Source: Mucilaginibacter myungsuensis (GTDB taxonomy: Bacteria; Bacteroidota; Bacteroidia; Sphingobacteriales; Sphingobacteriaceae). From it: DNA of 64,000 bases. The position numbers and the translations under genes were made by a program. Positions 34,387 to 43,081 of this stretch are shown here, one piece after another (the first letter of the stretch is position 1; every line of letters starts with the position of its first letter). Below the pieces are notes generated by a model. It saw only the letters and a program-made list of their open reading frames with translations, did no database searches and was not told where the DNA came from. The DNA is taken from positions 62,001 through 126,000 of the forward strand of contig NZ_JADFFL010000006.1 of assembly GCF_015222005.1 (NCBI RefSeq), read 5' to 3'.

Positions 34387-35022
34387 ATGGACCAAAAGAT
34401 CAGCATATCTCTTCAAGGCGTCGGCCGCCGCTTCAACCGCGAGTGGATATTTCGCGGGGTGGAGCAGACGTTCGTTAGCGGCGAGAGTTATGCTATCCTC
34501 GGGCCTAACGGATCTGGGAAATCTACATTACTGCAAGTGCTTAACGCGAGTTTGGCACCATCGGCAGGTACCATCAGCTTTACACTTAACGATGATAAAT
34601 TAGAGGCTGAGTATGTGTTCAAACACATCGCTTTGGCTGCTCCGTATATGGAGGTGATAGAGGAGTTCACCCTGTCCGAGATGATCGACTTCCACTTTAA
34701 ATTCAAGAACTATCTATCCGGTATCGGTCGCGCCGAGGTGATCGCTTTGTTGGGAATGGAAACATCTAAAGATAAACTGATCCGCTACTTCTCATCGGGG
34801 ATGAAACAGCGTTTAAAATTGGCGCTTGCCTTTTTTGCTGATACGCCTATCCTGATGCTGGACGAACCGACATCTAATTTGGATAATCAAGGGATTGATT
34901 GGTATCTGAGTTTGATCCAACGTTACGCTGCCGGTCGCTTGTTGATCGTTTGCTCCAACCAGGAGCATGAGTACAGCTTCTGCCATCATCAGTTGCGGAT
35001 ATCGGACTATAAGCAAAGCTGA
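34387..35022 (+). CDS. ABC transporter ATP-binding protein
   Basis: The 212-aa ATPase has Walker A GPNGSGKSTL, a signature region YFSSGMKQRL and Walker B ILMLDEP. It is of the short class that pairs with separate permease genes, but none is adjacent. Downstream of lpxA it could belong to an envelope export system; the partner is unknown. I chose ATG 34387, whereas an upstream ATG at 34366 lies in the repeat. Confidence 0.8.
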   Translation: MDQKISISLQGVGRRFNREWIFRGVEQTFVSGESYAILGPNGSGKSTLLQVLNASLAPSAGTISFTLNDDKLEAEYVFKHIALAAPYMEVIEEFTLSEMIDFHFKFKNYLSGIGRAEVIALLGMETSKDKLIRYFSSGMKQRLKLALAFFADTPILMLDEPTSNLDNQGIDWYLSLIQRYAAGRLLIVCSNQEHEYSFCHHQLRISDYKQS

Positions 35023-35064
35023 TTATACGGACGCAGTCGTGCTTTTATAGTATTTTCATCAAAT

Positions 35065-35715
35065 TCAGGGCTCTTCGGTCGTCGTAACTCCTGGTAACTC
35101 TTTGCATTTCGGCAGGTCATTTTCAAATGTTGAGACATCTATTACTTTGATCTCTTCCTGCACTTGACCATTAACTACTGATAGCGTTATTTTTGAATAT
35201 TTGTACCCGCTGCCTTCAATAAGATCTTTTTGCAACCATATTACCTGGTCTGCATTTCCCGGTAGACATTTCCCATAGAACATCCGTGACTCGAATACAG
35301 TACTTCCATTTACAATATCGGTCATCCCGCCTGGATAACTATATCTAACCTGCTCTGCTTCGCCTTTCATCGGTCCGTCATCGGGTGACCACACGTATAT
35401 TGATATATTTGCGTCGCACTCTTTACATTGACGTCCTGCCAATATCAAAAAAGGTGCTTTTGTACCGGCACTAAGCTGACCAATGTACTCCAGATCATAC
35501 AGGTTGGTTGTGAAGCTCTTATTGTTTTTGAAATAGACCTTTTGATCAGCTATGTTTTTAAATATCCATTGGTCGTTTGTAGCGAGAGGTCTTCCAACAC
35601 TATCAGTGATAGTATCAGGTTTTTGCTGATTAGTATTATTAGACCGTTGCCTGCAGGCGCTCAAGGTCAATGGCAAAGCCATAAATAATAATTGATATAG
35701 CGTTACCTTTTTCAT
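35065..35715 (-). CDS. Hypothetical lipoprotein
   Basis: The 216-aa protein has a lipobox (LTLSAC) and a mature region with several Cys residues, including a Cys-Lys-Glu-Cys segment and two further Cys that could form disulfides. No conserved domain was recognised. It faces the ABC gene's 3' end across a short gap. Confidence 0.55.
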   Translation of the reverse strand: MKKVTLYQLLFMALPLTLSACRQRSNNTNQQKPDTITDSVGRPLATNDQWIFKNIADQKVYFKNNKSFTTNLYDLEYIGQLSAGTKAPFLILAGRQCKECDANISIYVWSPDDGPMKGEAEQVRYSYPGGMTDIVNGSTVFESRMFYGKCLPGNADQVIWLQKDLIEGSGYKYSKITLSVVNGQVQEEIKVIDVSTFENDLPKCKELPGVTTTEEP

Positions 35716-35783
35716 TTCAACAACTGGAATATAAAAGATACATAGTTAGCGTAAACAGTCCTTTTTCTAAAACGCGGTAATTC

Positions 35784-36272
35784 TTATCGCTTCTTAAAGT
35801 GAAGAGTCTGTTTCGATCGCGACTTTTGCTTCACACCGTTCACATCTATTTCAAAGGTCAGATCATGGTGTAGTATCAGGTCCGTTTCGGTCAACATTTT
35901 GATAGGCTCTTCGAGCGAGTACGCGTCAGCGACTGTAACACCATTATTTGTAACGGCCGGGAAATGCAACGTAAGGCTCTTACTATCTATACCGTAAGTG
36001 ATCTTAGCCTGCAGTGTAGTGCCAAAATATTGCGATGCTGAACCGTCCGCGCTAAATTCATAAAATTCATCAGTTGGGCCTGTTTGCGAATCTTCCACAA
36101 CCACTCCGTTCGAAGTTAATAAGGTGGTATCTGCAAACATTTGCCACCTGCCTACGATCAGTTTGCGGTATTTATCGCCGGTAAGGTCGGTGTTTTTTGG
36201 GTTGCCTTTGCTACAGCCTAAAATATTCAGGCCGATCAACGCGCAGCAAGCAATAAAGAATAGGTTTTTCAT
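35784..36272 (-). CDS. Lipocalin-like lipoprotein, function unknown
   Basis: The 163-aa protein has a lipobox (LNILGC) and a mature part with TGDKYRKLIVGRWQMF, a beta-strand signature that resembles lipocalin-like proteins (DUF4488/5004 style). I chose the ATG at 36272; the upstream ATG adds 10 residues that break the signal peptide. Function unknown. Confidence 0.55.
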   Translation of the reverse strand: MKNLFFIACCALIGLNILGCSKGNPKNTDLTGDKYRKLIVGRWQMFADTTLLTSNGVVVEDSQTGPTDEFYEFSADGSASQYFGTTLQAKITYGIDSKSLTLHFPAVTNNGVTVADAYSLEEPIKMLTETDLILHHDLTFEIDVNGVKQKSRSKQTLHFKKR

Positions 36273-36417
36273 ATCATCAACTTTACTGCAAAAGTAACAC
36301 ATTGTTCTTTAATTATATAAGCAGGGCTAAGCCATTTATTCTACTTTTCTGCAACTGGATCTGATCTGTCGGACAAATTTGCTATCTTTCCCATTCTGAT
36401 ACATTACTAAACCTATA

Positions 36418-39249
36418 ATGAAAAAAATAACACTCGCCTCACTGGCGATCCTTACCACTACCTTATCATTCGGACAAGCCAAACTGATCGAAAAGGTCAC
36501 CAAAAAAGGCGGCGAACTGATTATCCCTTACGAGAAATATGTACTGCCCAACGGTCTAACGGTGATCCTACACGAGGACCATTCAGATCCTGTCGTCCAC
36601 GTAGATGTTACCTATCATGTTGGTTCCGCGCGCGAGCAGATCAACAAGTCGGGCTTTGCGCATTTTTTTGAGCATATGATGTTCGAGGGGTCGGATCATG
36701 CACTAAAAGGTACGCACGATAAGATCACCATCGGGAATGGCGGCACCAACAACGGCACAACCAACCGCGACCGCACCAATTACTACGAGACAGAACCGAA
36801 GAACGTTTTAGAGCAGACCCTGTGGCTGGAAGCCGACCGGATGGGTTTCCTGCTGGGGCAGGTAACTCAGGAACGTTTTGAGGTACAACGCGCAACGGTA
36901 AAGAACGAGCGCGGACAAAAGGTAGACAACCGTCCTTACGGTTTAACAAGCGAGTACACTTATAAAAACCTGTATCCATACGGTCACCCGTACTCGTGGC
37001 TCACGATAGGATACATGGAAGATCTGGACCGCGCCAATGTGAACGATCTTAAGAATTTCTTTTTACGATGGTACGGTCCTAATAATGCTACCTTAAGCAT
37101 CGGCGGTGACATTAACCCGGCAGCTACCGTAAAGATGGTAGAGAAGTATTTTGGCGCCATACCCCGTGGCCCGGCGGTAACACCGGTAAAAGTGCCTGCC
37201 GTGTCGCTGGCCGGTAACCGATATGTGTCTTATACAGATAATTACGCCCGTGTGCCTTTACTGTCTATCATGTACCCTACTGTGCCTAATTACGATAAAG
37301 ATATGGTGGCGTTAATGTGCCTTGCGCAGGTGTTAGGCAAAGGTAAAAACTCGGTACTATATCAAAACCTGGTGAAGAAACAACTGGCTTTGGATGCCAC
37401 TGTCGATAATATCTTTGCCGAACTATCGGGCGAGCTTAGTGTGATGCTGTTCCCCTTGGGAAATAAGACCTTAGCCGAAATGGAGGAACTTTACAACCAG
37501 GCTTTGACCGAGTTTGAAAAACGCGGCATCACCGATGACGACCTGGAGAAATTTAAAGGCAGCGCCGTAAGCGATCTGGTGTCTGACCTGCAGAACGTCT
37601 CGGGCAAAGTATCAAGGCTGGCTCAATACCAAACCTTTACAGGTAACCCTAACAAGATCAAAGGTATTTTAGAAATGTACAACTCGCTTACCAAGGCCGA
37701 TGTGATGCGGGCATATCATACCTACATTAAAGGCAAAGGAGCGGTGATCGTAAGCGTACTGCCCAAAGCCGGCAATATAGCCCCGGCCAAGCCCGATAAT
37801 TTTACTATTGACCAAACTAAATACACCGCGCCCGATTATGGCTACGATAAACTAACTTATAAAAAAGCGTCAGACAACTTTGATCGCCGGGTTACGCCGC
37901 CGTTGCAGGCCGTACCGGTAGTTAAGGCACCGGTGGTTTGGCAAAAACAGATCAGCGGCGCTAAAGTGATCGGCATTAACAATGCCGAGGTGCCGATGGT
38001 GAATATATCTGTCACCATCCCCGGCGGGCGTTTGTCTGATGCTAAAGATCTGTCCAAAGCAGGCGTTGCGGCCGTATTTGCTTCGATGATGCGCGAGGAT
38101 ACCAAAAATTACACGGCAGAACAAATGGCTGTGGAATTGCAAAAATTGGGCAGTACGTTAACTATAGTAAGTGGGGTTGACGGTACGCAATTCTCTATCT
38201 GGTCCTTAAAGAAGAACCTGAGTAAGACCATGGCTTTGGTGCAGGAGCGTTTGCTCAACCCTAAATTTACTCAGGAAGCTTTCGACAGGCAAAAGCAACA
38301 AAGGCTGGGCGCGTTCAAACAACAAAAAGGCGAGCCTTCGGCTATTGCCCCGGCGGTGTTCGATAAGATCAATTTTGGCGCCAATAATATCTTAGGTTTG
38401 CCTGCCGCCGGTACCGAAAAAACGGTCGCCAACATCACCCTGGCCGATATTGAGCAGCATTATAAAGACCATATCACCGCTGCCGGCGCCAGGATAATTG
38501 TAGTTGGCGATATTAACGAAACCGAAGCCGAAACCCAATTAGCGTTCTTAAATAAACTGCCTAAAACCAAAGTGGTAGTGGCAGCACCTGCACCGGCTAT
38601 CCCGGTAACTAAAACCAAGATCTATATGGTAGATGTACCCAAGGCAGCCCAAACGCAATTTTTGGTAGGTTATGCCAACGGTTTAACATTTAGTCCGGTA
38701 GGCGAATCTTATGCTATCGATCTGGCCGATTATCCTATGGGCGGTTCGTTCACCGGAAGATTAAATACCTATATGCGCGAAACCAAGGGCTGGACCTACG
38801 GGGCAAGCAGCGGTTTCGGTAACGACCTGTACAGTGGCAAGTATCAGTTCAACGCAGGCATCAGGGCGGCATCTACCGATAGCGCTTTAGTTGCCCTGAT
38901 AGATCAATACCGCGAGTATAGTAAAACCGGACCAACTGCTGATGAACTGACCTTCCTTAAAAAGGCCATGGGGCAAAGCGAGGCGTTAAGGTACGAGGCC
39001 CTTTATCAAAAAGCTAATTTTGCATCGCAGATGTTAACTTACAACCTGCAACCTAATTATCTGGAGCAACAAGCCGCCCAATTAAAAGGAGCGACATCGG
39101 CACAGCTGAAGGCCATTGCCAACAAATACATGGATATTGATAAGATGAACATCTTGCTGGTCGGCGATAAAGCCCGCATACTGCCCGAGTTACAAAAGCA
39201 CAATTACGAGATAGTAGAACTGGATGTTGACGGTAACCCGGCAAACTGA
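36418..39249 (+). CDS. M16-family zinc peptidase (insulinase-like)
   Basis: The 943-aa exported peptidase has a signal peptide and the inverted zinc motif HFFEH at residues 82-86, with the downstream Glu in VKNERGQKVDN. A second, inactive M16 pair follows in the C-terminal half. The protein resembles pitrilysin-type enzymes that digest peptides in the periplasm. Length is typical for the two-half form. Confidence 0.85.
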   Translation: MKKITLASLAILTTTLSFGQAKLIEKVTKKGGELIIPYEKYVLPNGLTVILHEDHSDPVVHVDVTYHVGSAREQINKSGFAHFFEHMMFEGSDHALKGTHDKITIGNGGTNNGTTNRDRTNYYETEPKNVLEQTLWLEADRMGFLLGQVTQERFEVQRATVKNERGQKVDNRPYGLTSEYTYKNLYPYGHPYSWLTIGYMEDLDRANVNDLKNFFLRWYGPNNATLSIGGDINPAATVKMVEKYFGAIPRGPAVTPVKVPAVSLAGNRYVSYTDNYARVPLLSIMYPTVPNYDKDMVALMCLAQVLGKGKNSVLYQNLVKKQLALDATVDNIFAELSGELSVMLFPLGNKTLAEMEELYNQALTEFEKRGITDDDLEKFKGSAVSDLVSDLQNVSGKVSRLAQYQTFTGNPNKIKGILEMYNSLTKADVMRAYHTYIKGKGAVIVSVLPKAGNIAPAKPDNFTIDQTKYTAPDYGYDKLTYKKASDNFDRRVTPPLQAVPVVKAPVVWQKQISGAKVIGINNAEVPMVNISVTIPGGRLSDAKDLSKAGVAAVFASMMREDTKNYTAEQMAVELQKLGSTLTIVSGVDGTQFSIWSLKKNLSKTMALVQERLLNPKFTQEAFDRQKQQRLGAFKQQKGEPSAIAPAVFDKINFGANNILGLPAAGTEKTVANITLADIEQHYKDHITAAGARIIVVGDINETEAETQLAFLNKLPKTKVVVAAPAPAIPVTKTKIYMVDVPKAAQTQFLVGYANGLTFSPVGESYAIDLADYPMGGSFTGRLNTYMRETKGWTYGASSGFGNDLYSGKYQFNAGIRAASTDSALVALIDQYREYSKTGPTADELTFLKKAMGQSEALRYEALYQKANFASQMLTYNLQPNYLEQQAAQLKGATSAQLKAIANKYMDIDKMNILLVGDKARILPELQKHNYEIVELDVDGNPAN

Positions 39250-39312
39250 TCCGCCATATTTTAAACCAACAAACCTTGCTTTCAACAGCAGGGTTTTGTT
39301 ATTTTAGAGGGT

Positions 39313-39921
39313 ATGAGACCGATAGCCTTGTTGTTTATACTGACCCTGTCATCATGCACGGTGACGAGGGAGAAGTTAGTAGGGAGGTATAGCTATTGTC
39401 CGGCGTTTGAGATCTGTGCCGATCTTCAGTTGCATAAGGATAGTACATTTGTTTACAATAGTGGGATAGGCGAGCTTGTTTTGGCCGAAGGATACTGGAC
39501 TATCCAAAAAAAAGAGCTTTTGTTAATGAGTTCTTCTGAACCACTGGTCAGTTTTGAGAAGGTAAGTACTCCCGGGACGACTTTGCATGTGATAGCTGAT
39601 CCCGACATGCCTTTGCCCGGGGCAATCATCAATTTTTATAAAAATGCTCAAGTGACGAAAGTTACCTCGGATATCAGGGGGATGGCACTTGCGCCGGTTT
39701 CAAACCCCGACAGCATCGTGGTTCAAAATTTGGGCTATCAGCGGGCGCTAATTATTCCTCCAACTGATGTAAATTGTATCGATGTAAAACTGAAATATGC
39801 TATGGTGATAGCCTTTGATAAAATGCTATGGAAGGTCCGTGGTAAAAAGTTGATCCCTCCCAGATCTAACAACGGAATGAAGTTACACTATTTAAAAAAA
39901 CAGAGGTCAGGAGATCTTTAA
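39313..39921 (+). CDS. Hypothetical lipoprotein
   Basis: The 202-aa protein has a lipoprotein signal (LTLSSC). The N-terminal half resembles lipocalin-like beta proteins (VGRYSYCPAF, GYWTIQKKELLL) and the rest may hold a carboxypeptidase-regulatory-like strand pattern (AQVTKVTSDIRGM). It is highly basic at the C-terminus. No function can be assigned. Confidence 0.55.
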   Translation: MRPIALLFILTLSSCTVTREKLVGRYSYCPAFEICADLQLHKDSTFVYNSGIGELVLAEGYWTIQKKELLLMSSSEPLVSFEKVSTPGTTLHVIADPDMPLPGAIINFYKNAQVTKVTSDIRGMALAPVSNPDSIVVQNLGYQRALIIPPTDVNCIDVKLKYAMVIAFDKMLWKVRGKKLIPPRSNNGMKLHYLKKQRSGDL

Positions 39922-39993
39922 AGAGCATCCCTCGTAAACTAAGTCCTTGATTATTTACCGATAACTAATTAAGTTTGCCCTTCAATAAAAATT

Positions 39994-40557
39994 ATGGCTA
40001 AGGCATCAGATATCAAGAACGGAAATATCCTGCGCTTTAACGGCGAGTTGGTTCAGGTAGAAGAATTTATACACCGTACACCGGGTAACTTGCGCGCATT
40101 TTATTCGGCACGTATGCGTAACGTTAAAACCGGCAAACTGGTAGAGTACCGTTTCCGTACCGACGAAGAGGTGAGCATTGCCCGCGTAGAGACCGGCGAC
40201 TACCAATACCTGTACGAGGATGGTAACGACCTGGTAGTAATGAATAACGAAACCTACGAGCAATACAACGTGCCTAAATCTTTATTTGGTAACGGCATCA
40301 AATTCCTGAAAGAAGGTATGAATGTGATCGTTGCTTTCGAAAGCGATGAGCCGATCATGGGTTCGACACCTAACTCGGCCGAGTTGGAGGTTACCTACAC
40401 CGAGCCAGCTGTAAAAGGCGATACATCAAGCGGTGCCATGAAAAAAGCGACTGTGGAGACCGGCGCCGAGATCAACGTGCCATTGTTCATCAACCAGGGC
40501 GATAAGATCAAGGTTGATACCGCAACCGGCGCTTATGTAGAGCGTGTAAAAGCTTAA
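39994..40557 (+). CDS. efp: Elongation factor P
   Basis: The 187-aa protein helps ribosomes through poly-Pro stretches. KASDIKNGNILRFNGELVQV and the C-terminal GDKIKVDTATGAYVERV match the three-barrel EF-P. At the tip loop, where E. coli has a modified Lys, the sequence HRTPGNLRAF places Asn. The Lys-modifying route would therefore not apply here. Two very short neighbours precede it and a strong terminator follows. Confidence 0.9.
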   Translation: MAKASDIKNGNILRFNGELVQVEEFIHRTPGNLRAFYSARMRNVKTGKLVEYRFRTDEEVSIARVETGDYQYLYEDGNDLVVMNNETYEQYNVPKSLFGNGIKFLKEGMNVIVAFESDEPIMGSTPNSAELEVTYTEPAVKGDTSSGAMKKATVETGAEINVPLFINQGDKIKVDTATGAYVERVKA

Positions 40558-40576
40558 TTCAAGTTTGTAATGATAT

Positions 40577-40612
40577 AAGAAAGGCTTCTCAATGTTTGGG
40601 AAGCCTTTCTTG
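40577..40612 (+). terminator. Terminator after efp
   Basis: AAGAAAGGCTTC pairs with GAAGCCTTTCTT around an 11-base loop. Confidence 0.8.
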
Positions 40613-40637
40613 TTAACTAACTTTACCTAACCACACC

Positions 40638-40663
40638 GTCATTGCTTCGTTCCTCGCAATGAC
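40638..40663. repeat. Short dispersed palindrome GTCATTGC...GCAATGAC
   Basis: An 8-bp perfect inverted repeat with a 10-base spacer (TTCGTTCCTC). A half copy (CGTTCCTCGCAATGAC) appears at 22116-22131 after the asd terminator. Such GCAATGAC palindromes are common intergenic repeats in this group. Confidence 0.55.
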
Positions 40664-40684
40664 GTGCGTGTTTATTGCTGCTTT

Positions 40685-41260
40685 ATGACCAAATCTCAAC
40701 TCCGAATCGAATACCTCGCCAAACGCCGTCAACTAACAGGCGATGAATACGCATTGCTCAACAATGGCCTACTTAAACAATTCCAGCAATTAGATCTGAC
40801 AGAGGTCAACACCATCCATCTTTTCCTCCCGATCATCGAGAATAATGAGCCGAACACTCACCTTATTCGTAACAGTTTAAAAGAAACCCAGCCGCATATC
40901 AAGGTCGTTTTCCCTAAAACGGATTTTGCTACTCTGAGGATGAAAAGCTATGCCGATGACACCGAGCTGATCATAGAAAAGAACAGCTACAATATCCCCG
41001 AACCGGTATCAGGCAACGAGGTCGGTATCTATCAAATAGACATGGTCATTCTACCCATGTTGGTATTTGATGAGCAGGGCTACCGCGTTGGTTACGGCAA
41101 AGGTTTTTACGACCGCTTTTGTGCGCAATGCAAACCAGGTATCAAATTTATAGGCTTGTCGCTGTTCGATGCGGTAAAGTGCATCCAAGACGTTAACCAA
41201 TACGATGTACGGATGCACGCTTGCCTAACTCCGACAGGAAATTGGGACTGGAACAAGTAG
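40685..41260 (+). CDS. 5-formyltetrahydrofolate cyclo-ligase
   Basis: The 191-aa protein converts 5-formyl-THF to methenyl-THF with ATP. The family motif GYGKGFYDRF is clear near residue 138, and DMVILPMLVFDEQGYRV precedes it. I chose the ATG at 40685 over a GTG 21 bases earlier. Transcribed alone. Confidence 0.85.
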   Translation: MTKSQLRIEYLAKRRQLTGDEYALLNNGLLKQFQQLDLTEVNTIHLFLPIIENNEPNTHLIRNSLKETQPHIKVVFPKTDFATLRMKSYADDTELIIEKNSYNIPEPVSGNEVGIYQIDMVILPMLVFDEQGYRVGYGKGFYDRFCAQCKPGIKFIGLSLFDAVKCIQDVNQYDVRMHACLTPTGNWDWNK

Positions 41261-41404
41261 TTTAAAGTTATAACGATAGTTAATATTTCTGGATAGCCGT
41301 TTTTTTAAGTAACTGATTATCAGATACTTGAAATATTGTCATTTCGAATTATGTTAACCTTTGTTAACCTTCGGCGGGCTCCAGGATCACAGATCCTTTA
41401 TTCC

Positions 41405-41425
41405 CCCTTTAGGGGGTTAGGGGGC
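41405..41425. repeat. Left copy of the inverted repeat flanking exonuclease III
   Basis: CCCTTTAGGGGGTTAGGGGGC. This is the exact reverse complement of 42196-42216. It covers the last codons and stop of the exonuclease III gene. Confidence 0.75.
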
Positions 41426-42193
41426 TACAGGATACAATTCCAACAATACCGGGCAATGATCCGAATGCCTGGCCTCGGGCAGTATCGCCGCGCGTTTAAT
41501 GCGTGGTTCCAGTTCCTTACTGGCCATGGTATAATCTATCCGCCAGCCCAAATTCTTAGCGCGGGCATTGGCACGGAAACTCCACCAAGTGTAGTTATGC
41601 GGTTCTTTATTCAAATGACGGAAAGTATCGATAAAACCCGACTCGATGAATTGCTCCATCCACTCGCGCTCCTCGGGTAGAAAGCCTGATGAGTTGGCGT
41701 TGGATTTTGGGTTATGTATATCGATAGCGCGGTGGCAAATATTGTAATCACCGCAGATCACCAAATTGGGGTGTGTCACTTTTAGCAAGGTTAGGTATTT
41801 GCCAAACTCATCTAAAAAGCGGTACTTAAATACCTGACGCTCGTCGCCGCTAGATCCTGATGGGAAGTAGACACTCATGACGGACACATCCTCAAAATCG
41901 ACACGGATATTGCGGCCTTCGCGGTCAAAATCGGCAATGCCGCAGCCGTATTCTACGTGCTTAGGTGTTTGTTTACACAGGATAGCGGTACCGCTGTAAC
42001 CTTTCTTTTCGGCCGGGAACCAGTAATGTTGATAGCCCAGGGCTTCGACCAAATGCAGGTCGGTCAGTACATCCGGGCTGGCTTTGATCTCTTGCAGGCA
42101 TACCACATCGGCATCCGTTGCCTGTAGCCAGGCTAACCAGTTCTTATTTATTGCGGATCGTATCCCGTTAACGTTATAAGTAATTATTTTCAT
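41417..42193 (-). CDS. xthA: Exodeoxyribonuclease III
   Basis: The 258-aa AP endonuclease has the family order MKIITYNVNGIRSA, VCLQEIKA (Glu binds metal), YSGTAIL, GDYNICH and HSDHCPVLLEL (catalytic Asp-His). It repairs apurinic sites. It is bounded on both sides by inverted copies of a 21-base sequence. Its stop lies in the left copy and its ATG sits 2 bases inside from the right copy, whose GGGGGC may act as part of the ribosome-binding region. Confidence 0.85.
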   Translation of the reverse strand: MKIITYNVNGIRSAINKNWLAWLQATDADVVCLQEIKASPDVLTDLHLVEALGYQHYWFPAEKKGYSGTAILCKQTPKHVEYGCGIADFDREGRNIRVDFEDVSVMSVYFPSGSSGDERQVFKYRFLDEFGKYLTLLKVTHPNLVICGDYNICHRAIDIHNPKSNANSSGFLPEEREWMEQFIESGFIDTFRHLNKEPHNYTWWSFRANARAKNLGWRIDYTMASKELEPRIKRAAILPEARHSDHCPVLLELYPVAP

Positions 42194-42195
42194 TT

Positions 42196-42216
42196 GCCCC
42201 CTAACCCCCTAAAGGG
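42196..42216. repeat. Right copy of the inverted repeat flanking exonuclease III
   Basis: GCCCCCTAACCCCCTAAAGGG, perfectly inverted to 41405-41425, followed by a T-run. A diverged copy lies at about 42268-42292. Confidence 0.75.
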
Positions 42217-42289
42217 TTTTTTTTTTGTTTTAGTTCCTTTAATTTTCTCTTCGCAATGTAGCTGCTTCCCCTTTAAGGGGGCTGGGGGG

Positions 42290-42985
42290 CTATATCCCCA
42301 GCAACTTATCCATTTGCTTGCATTCGCTCTTTTTCAACAACTCCACGGTCATGCGCACATCTTCCACCGGTCGGTCGGCTTTGGCGGTCTTTACACCGGC
42401 TATGCGGTCGACCATTTCAATACCTGAAACTACCTCGCCGTAAACGGTGTAGCCATGGTCTAGTTGAGCGGTACCACCTACCGTGCGGTACCAGGCCCGT
42501 TGCGATTCGGGTATCTTAAATCCTTTCAAACGACCTTGCTCTAATACATTCATGGCCGAATCTGTCAATCGTTTACCCTGAACGATGTAGAATTGTGTCG
42601 AGCTTGATGCTTTCTCAGGATTATTATCCCTTGCGGCTGCCAGTACACCTTTTTTATGGAACAGTGAGTCGTTGAACTCGGCCGGGACGGTGTATTTCAA
42701 TCCCCCCTCGCCTAAAGCCTCGCCGGGTTTGGCGTTCTTAGAGTCGGGGTCGCCGCCTTGTATCATGAAATTTTGTATCACACGATGGAAGAGTGTTTGG
42801 TTCAGCACACCGTCCTTGGTCAGCTTGATGAAGTTATCGCGGTGCTTGGGTGTTTCGTTATACAAGCGGATAATGCACTGCCCGTAGGTGGTCTTGATGC
42901 GCACATATTGGTTCTTGGGCGGCTTGGCGAAGGCCGTTGCAGTGCCGATAAAAAGGATAAATGACAGGGTAAAAAGTCTCTTCAT
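42290..42985 (-). CDS. Cyclophilin-type peptidyl-prolyl isomerase, exported
   Basis: The 231-aa protein has a signal peptide and the cyclophilin core: FHRVIQNFMIQGGDPDS, GEGGLKYTVPAEF and STQFYIVQG. It assists folding of exported proteins. I chose ATG 42985; the upstream ATG lacks a signal-like start. Divergent from the thioredoxin-fold gene. Confidence 0.85.
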   Translation of the reverse strand: MKRLFTLSFILFIGTATAFAKPPKNQYVRIKTTYGQCIIRLYNETPKHRDNFIKLTKDGVLNQTLFHRVIQNFMIQGGDPDSKNAKPGEALGEGGLKYTVPAEFNDSLFHKKGVLAAARDNNPEKASSSTQFYIVQGKRLTDSAMNVLEQGRLKGFKIPESQRAWYRTVGGTAQLDHGYTVYGEVVSGIEMVDRIAGVKTAKADRPVEDVRMTVELLKKSECKQMDKLLGI

Positions 42986-43081
42986 ATTATGGGTATCAGT
43001 TCGATATTTAATTATTCGGTAAAATAAGTTGTTTTTGCCAATAGGATCATCTAAATTTAAAATTCTCAAACTCATCTTATT

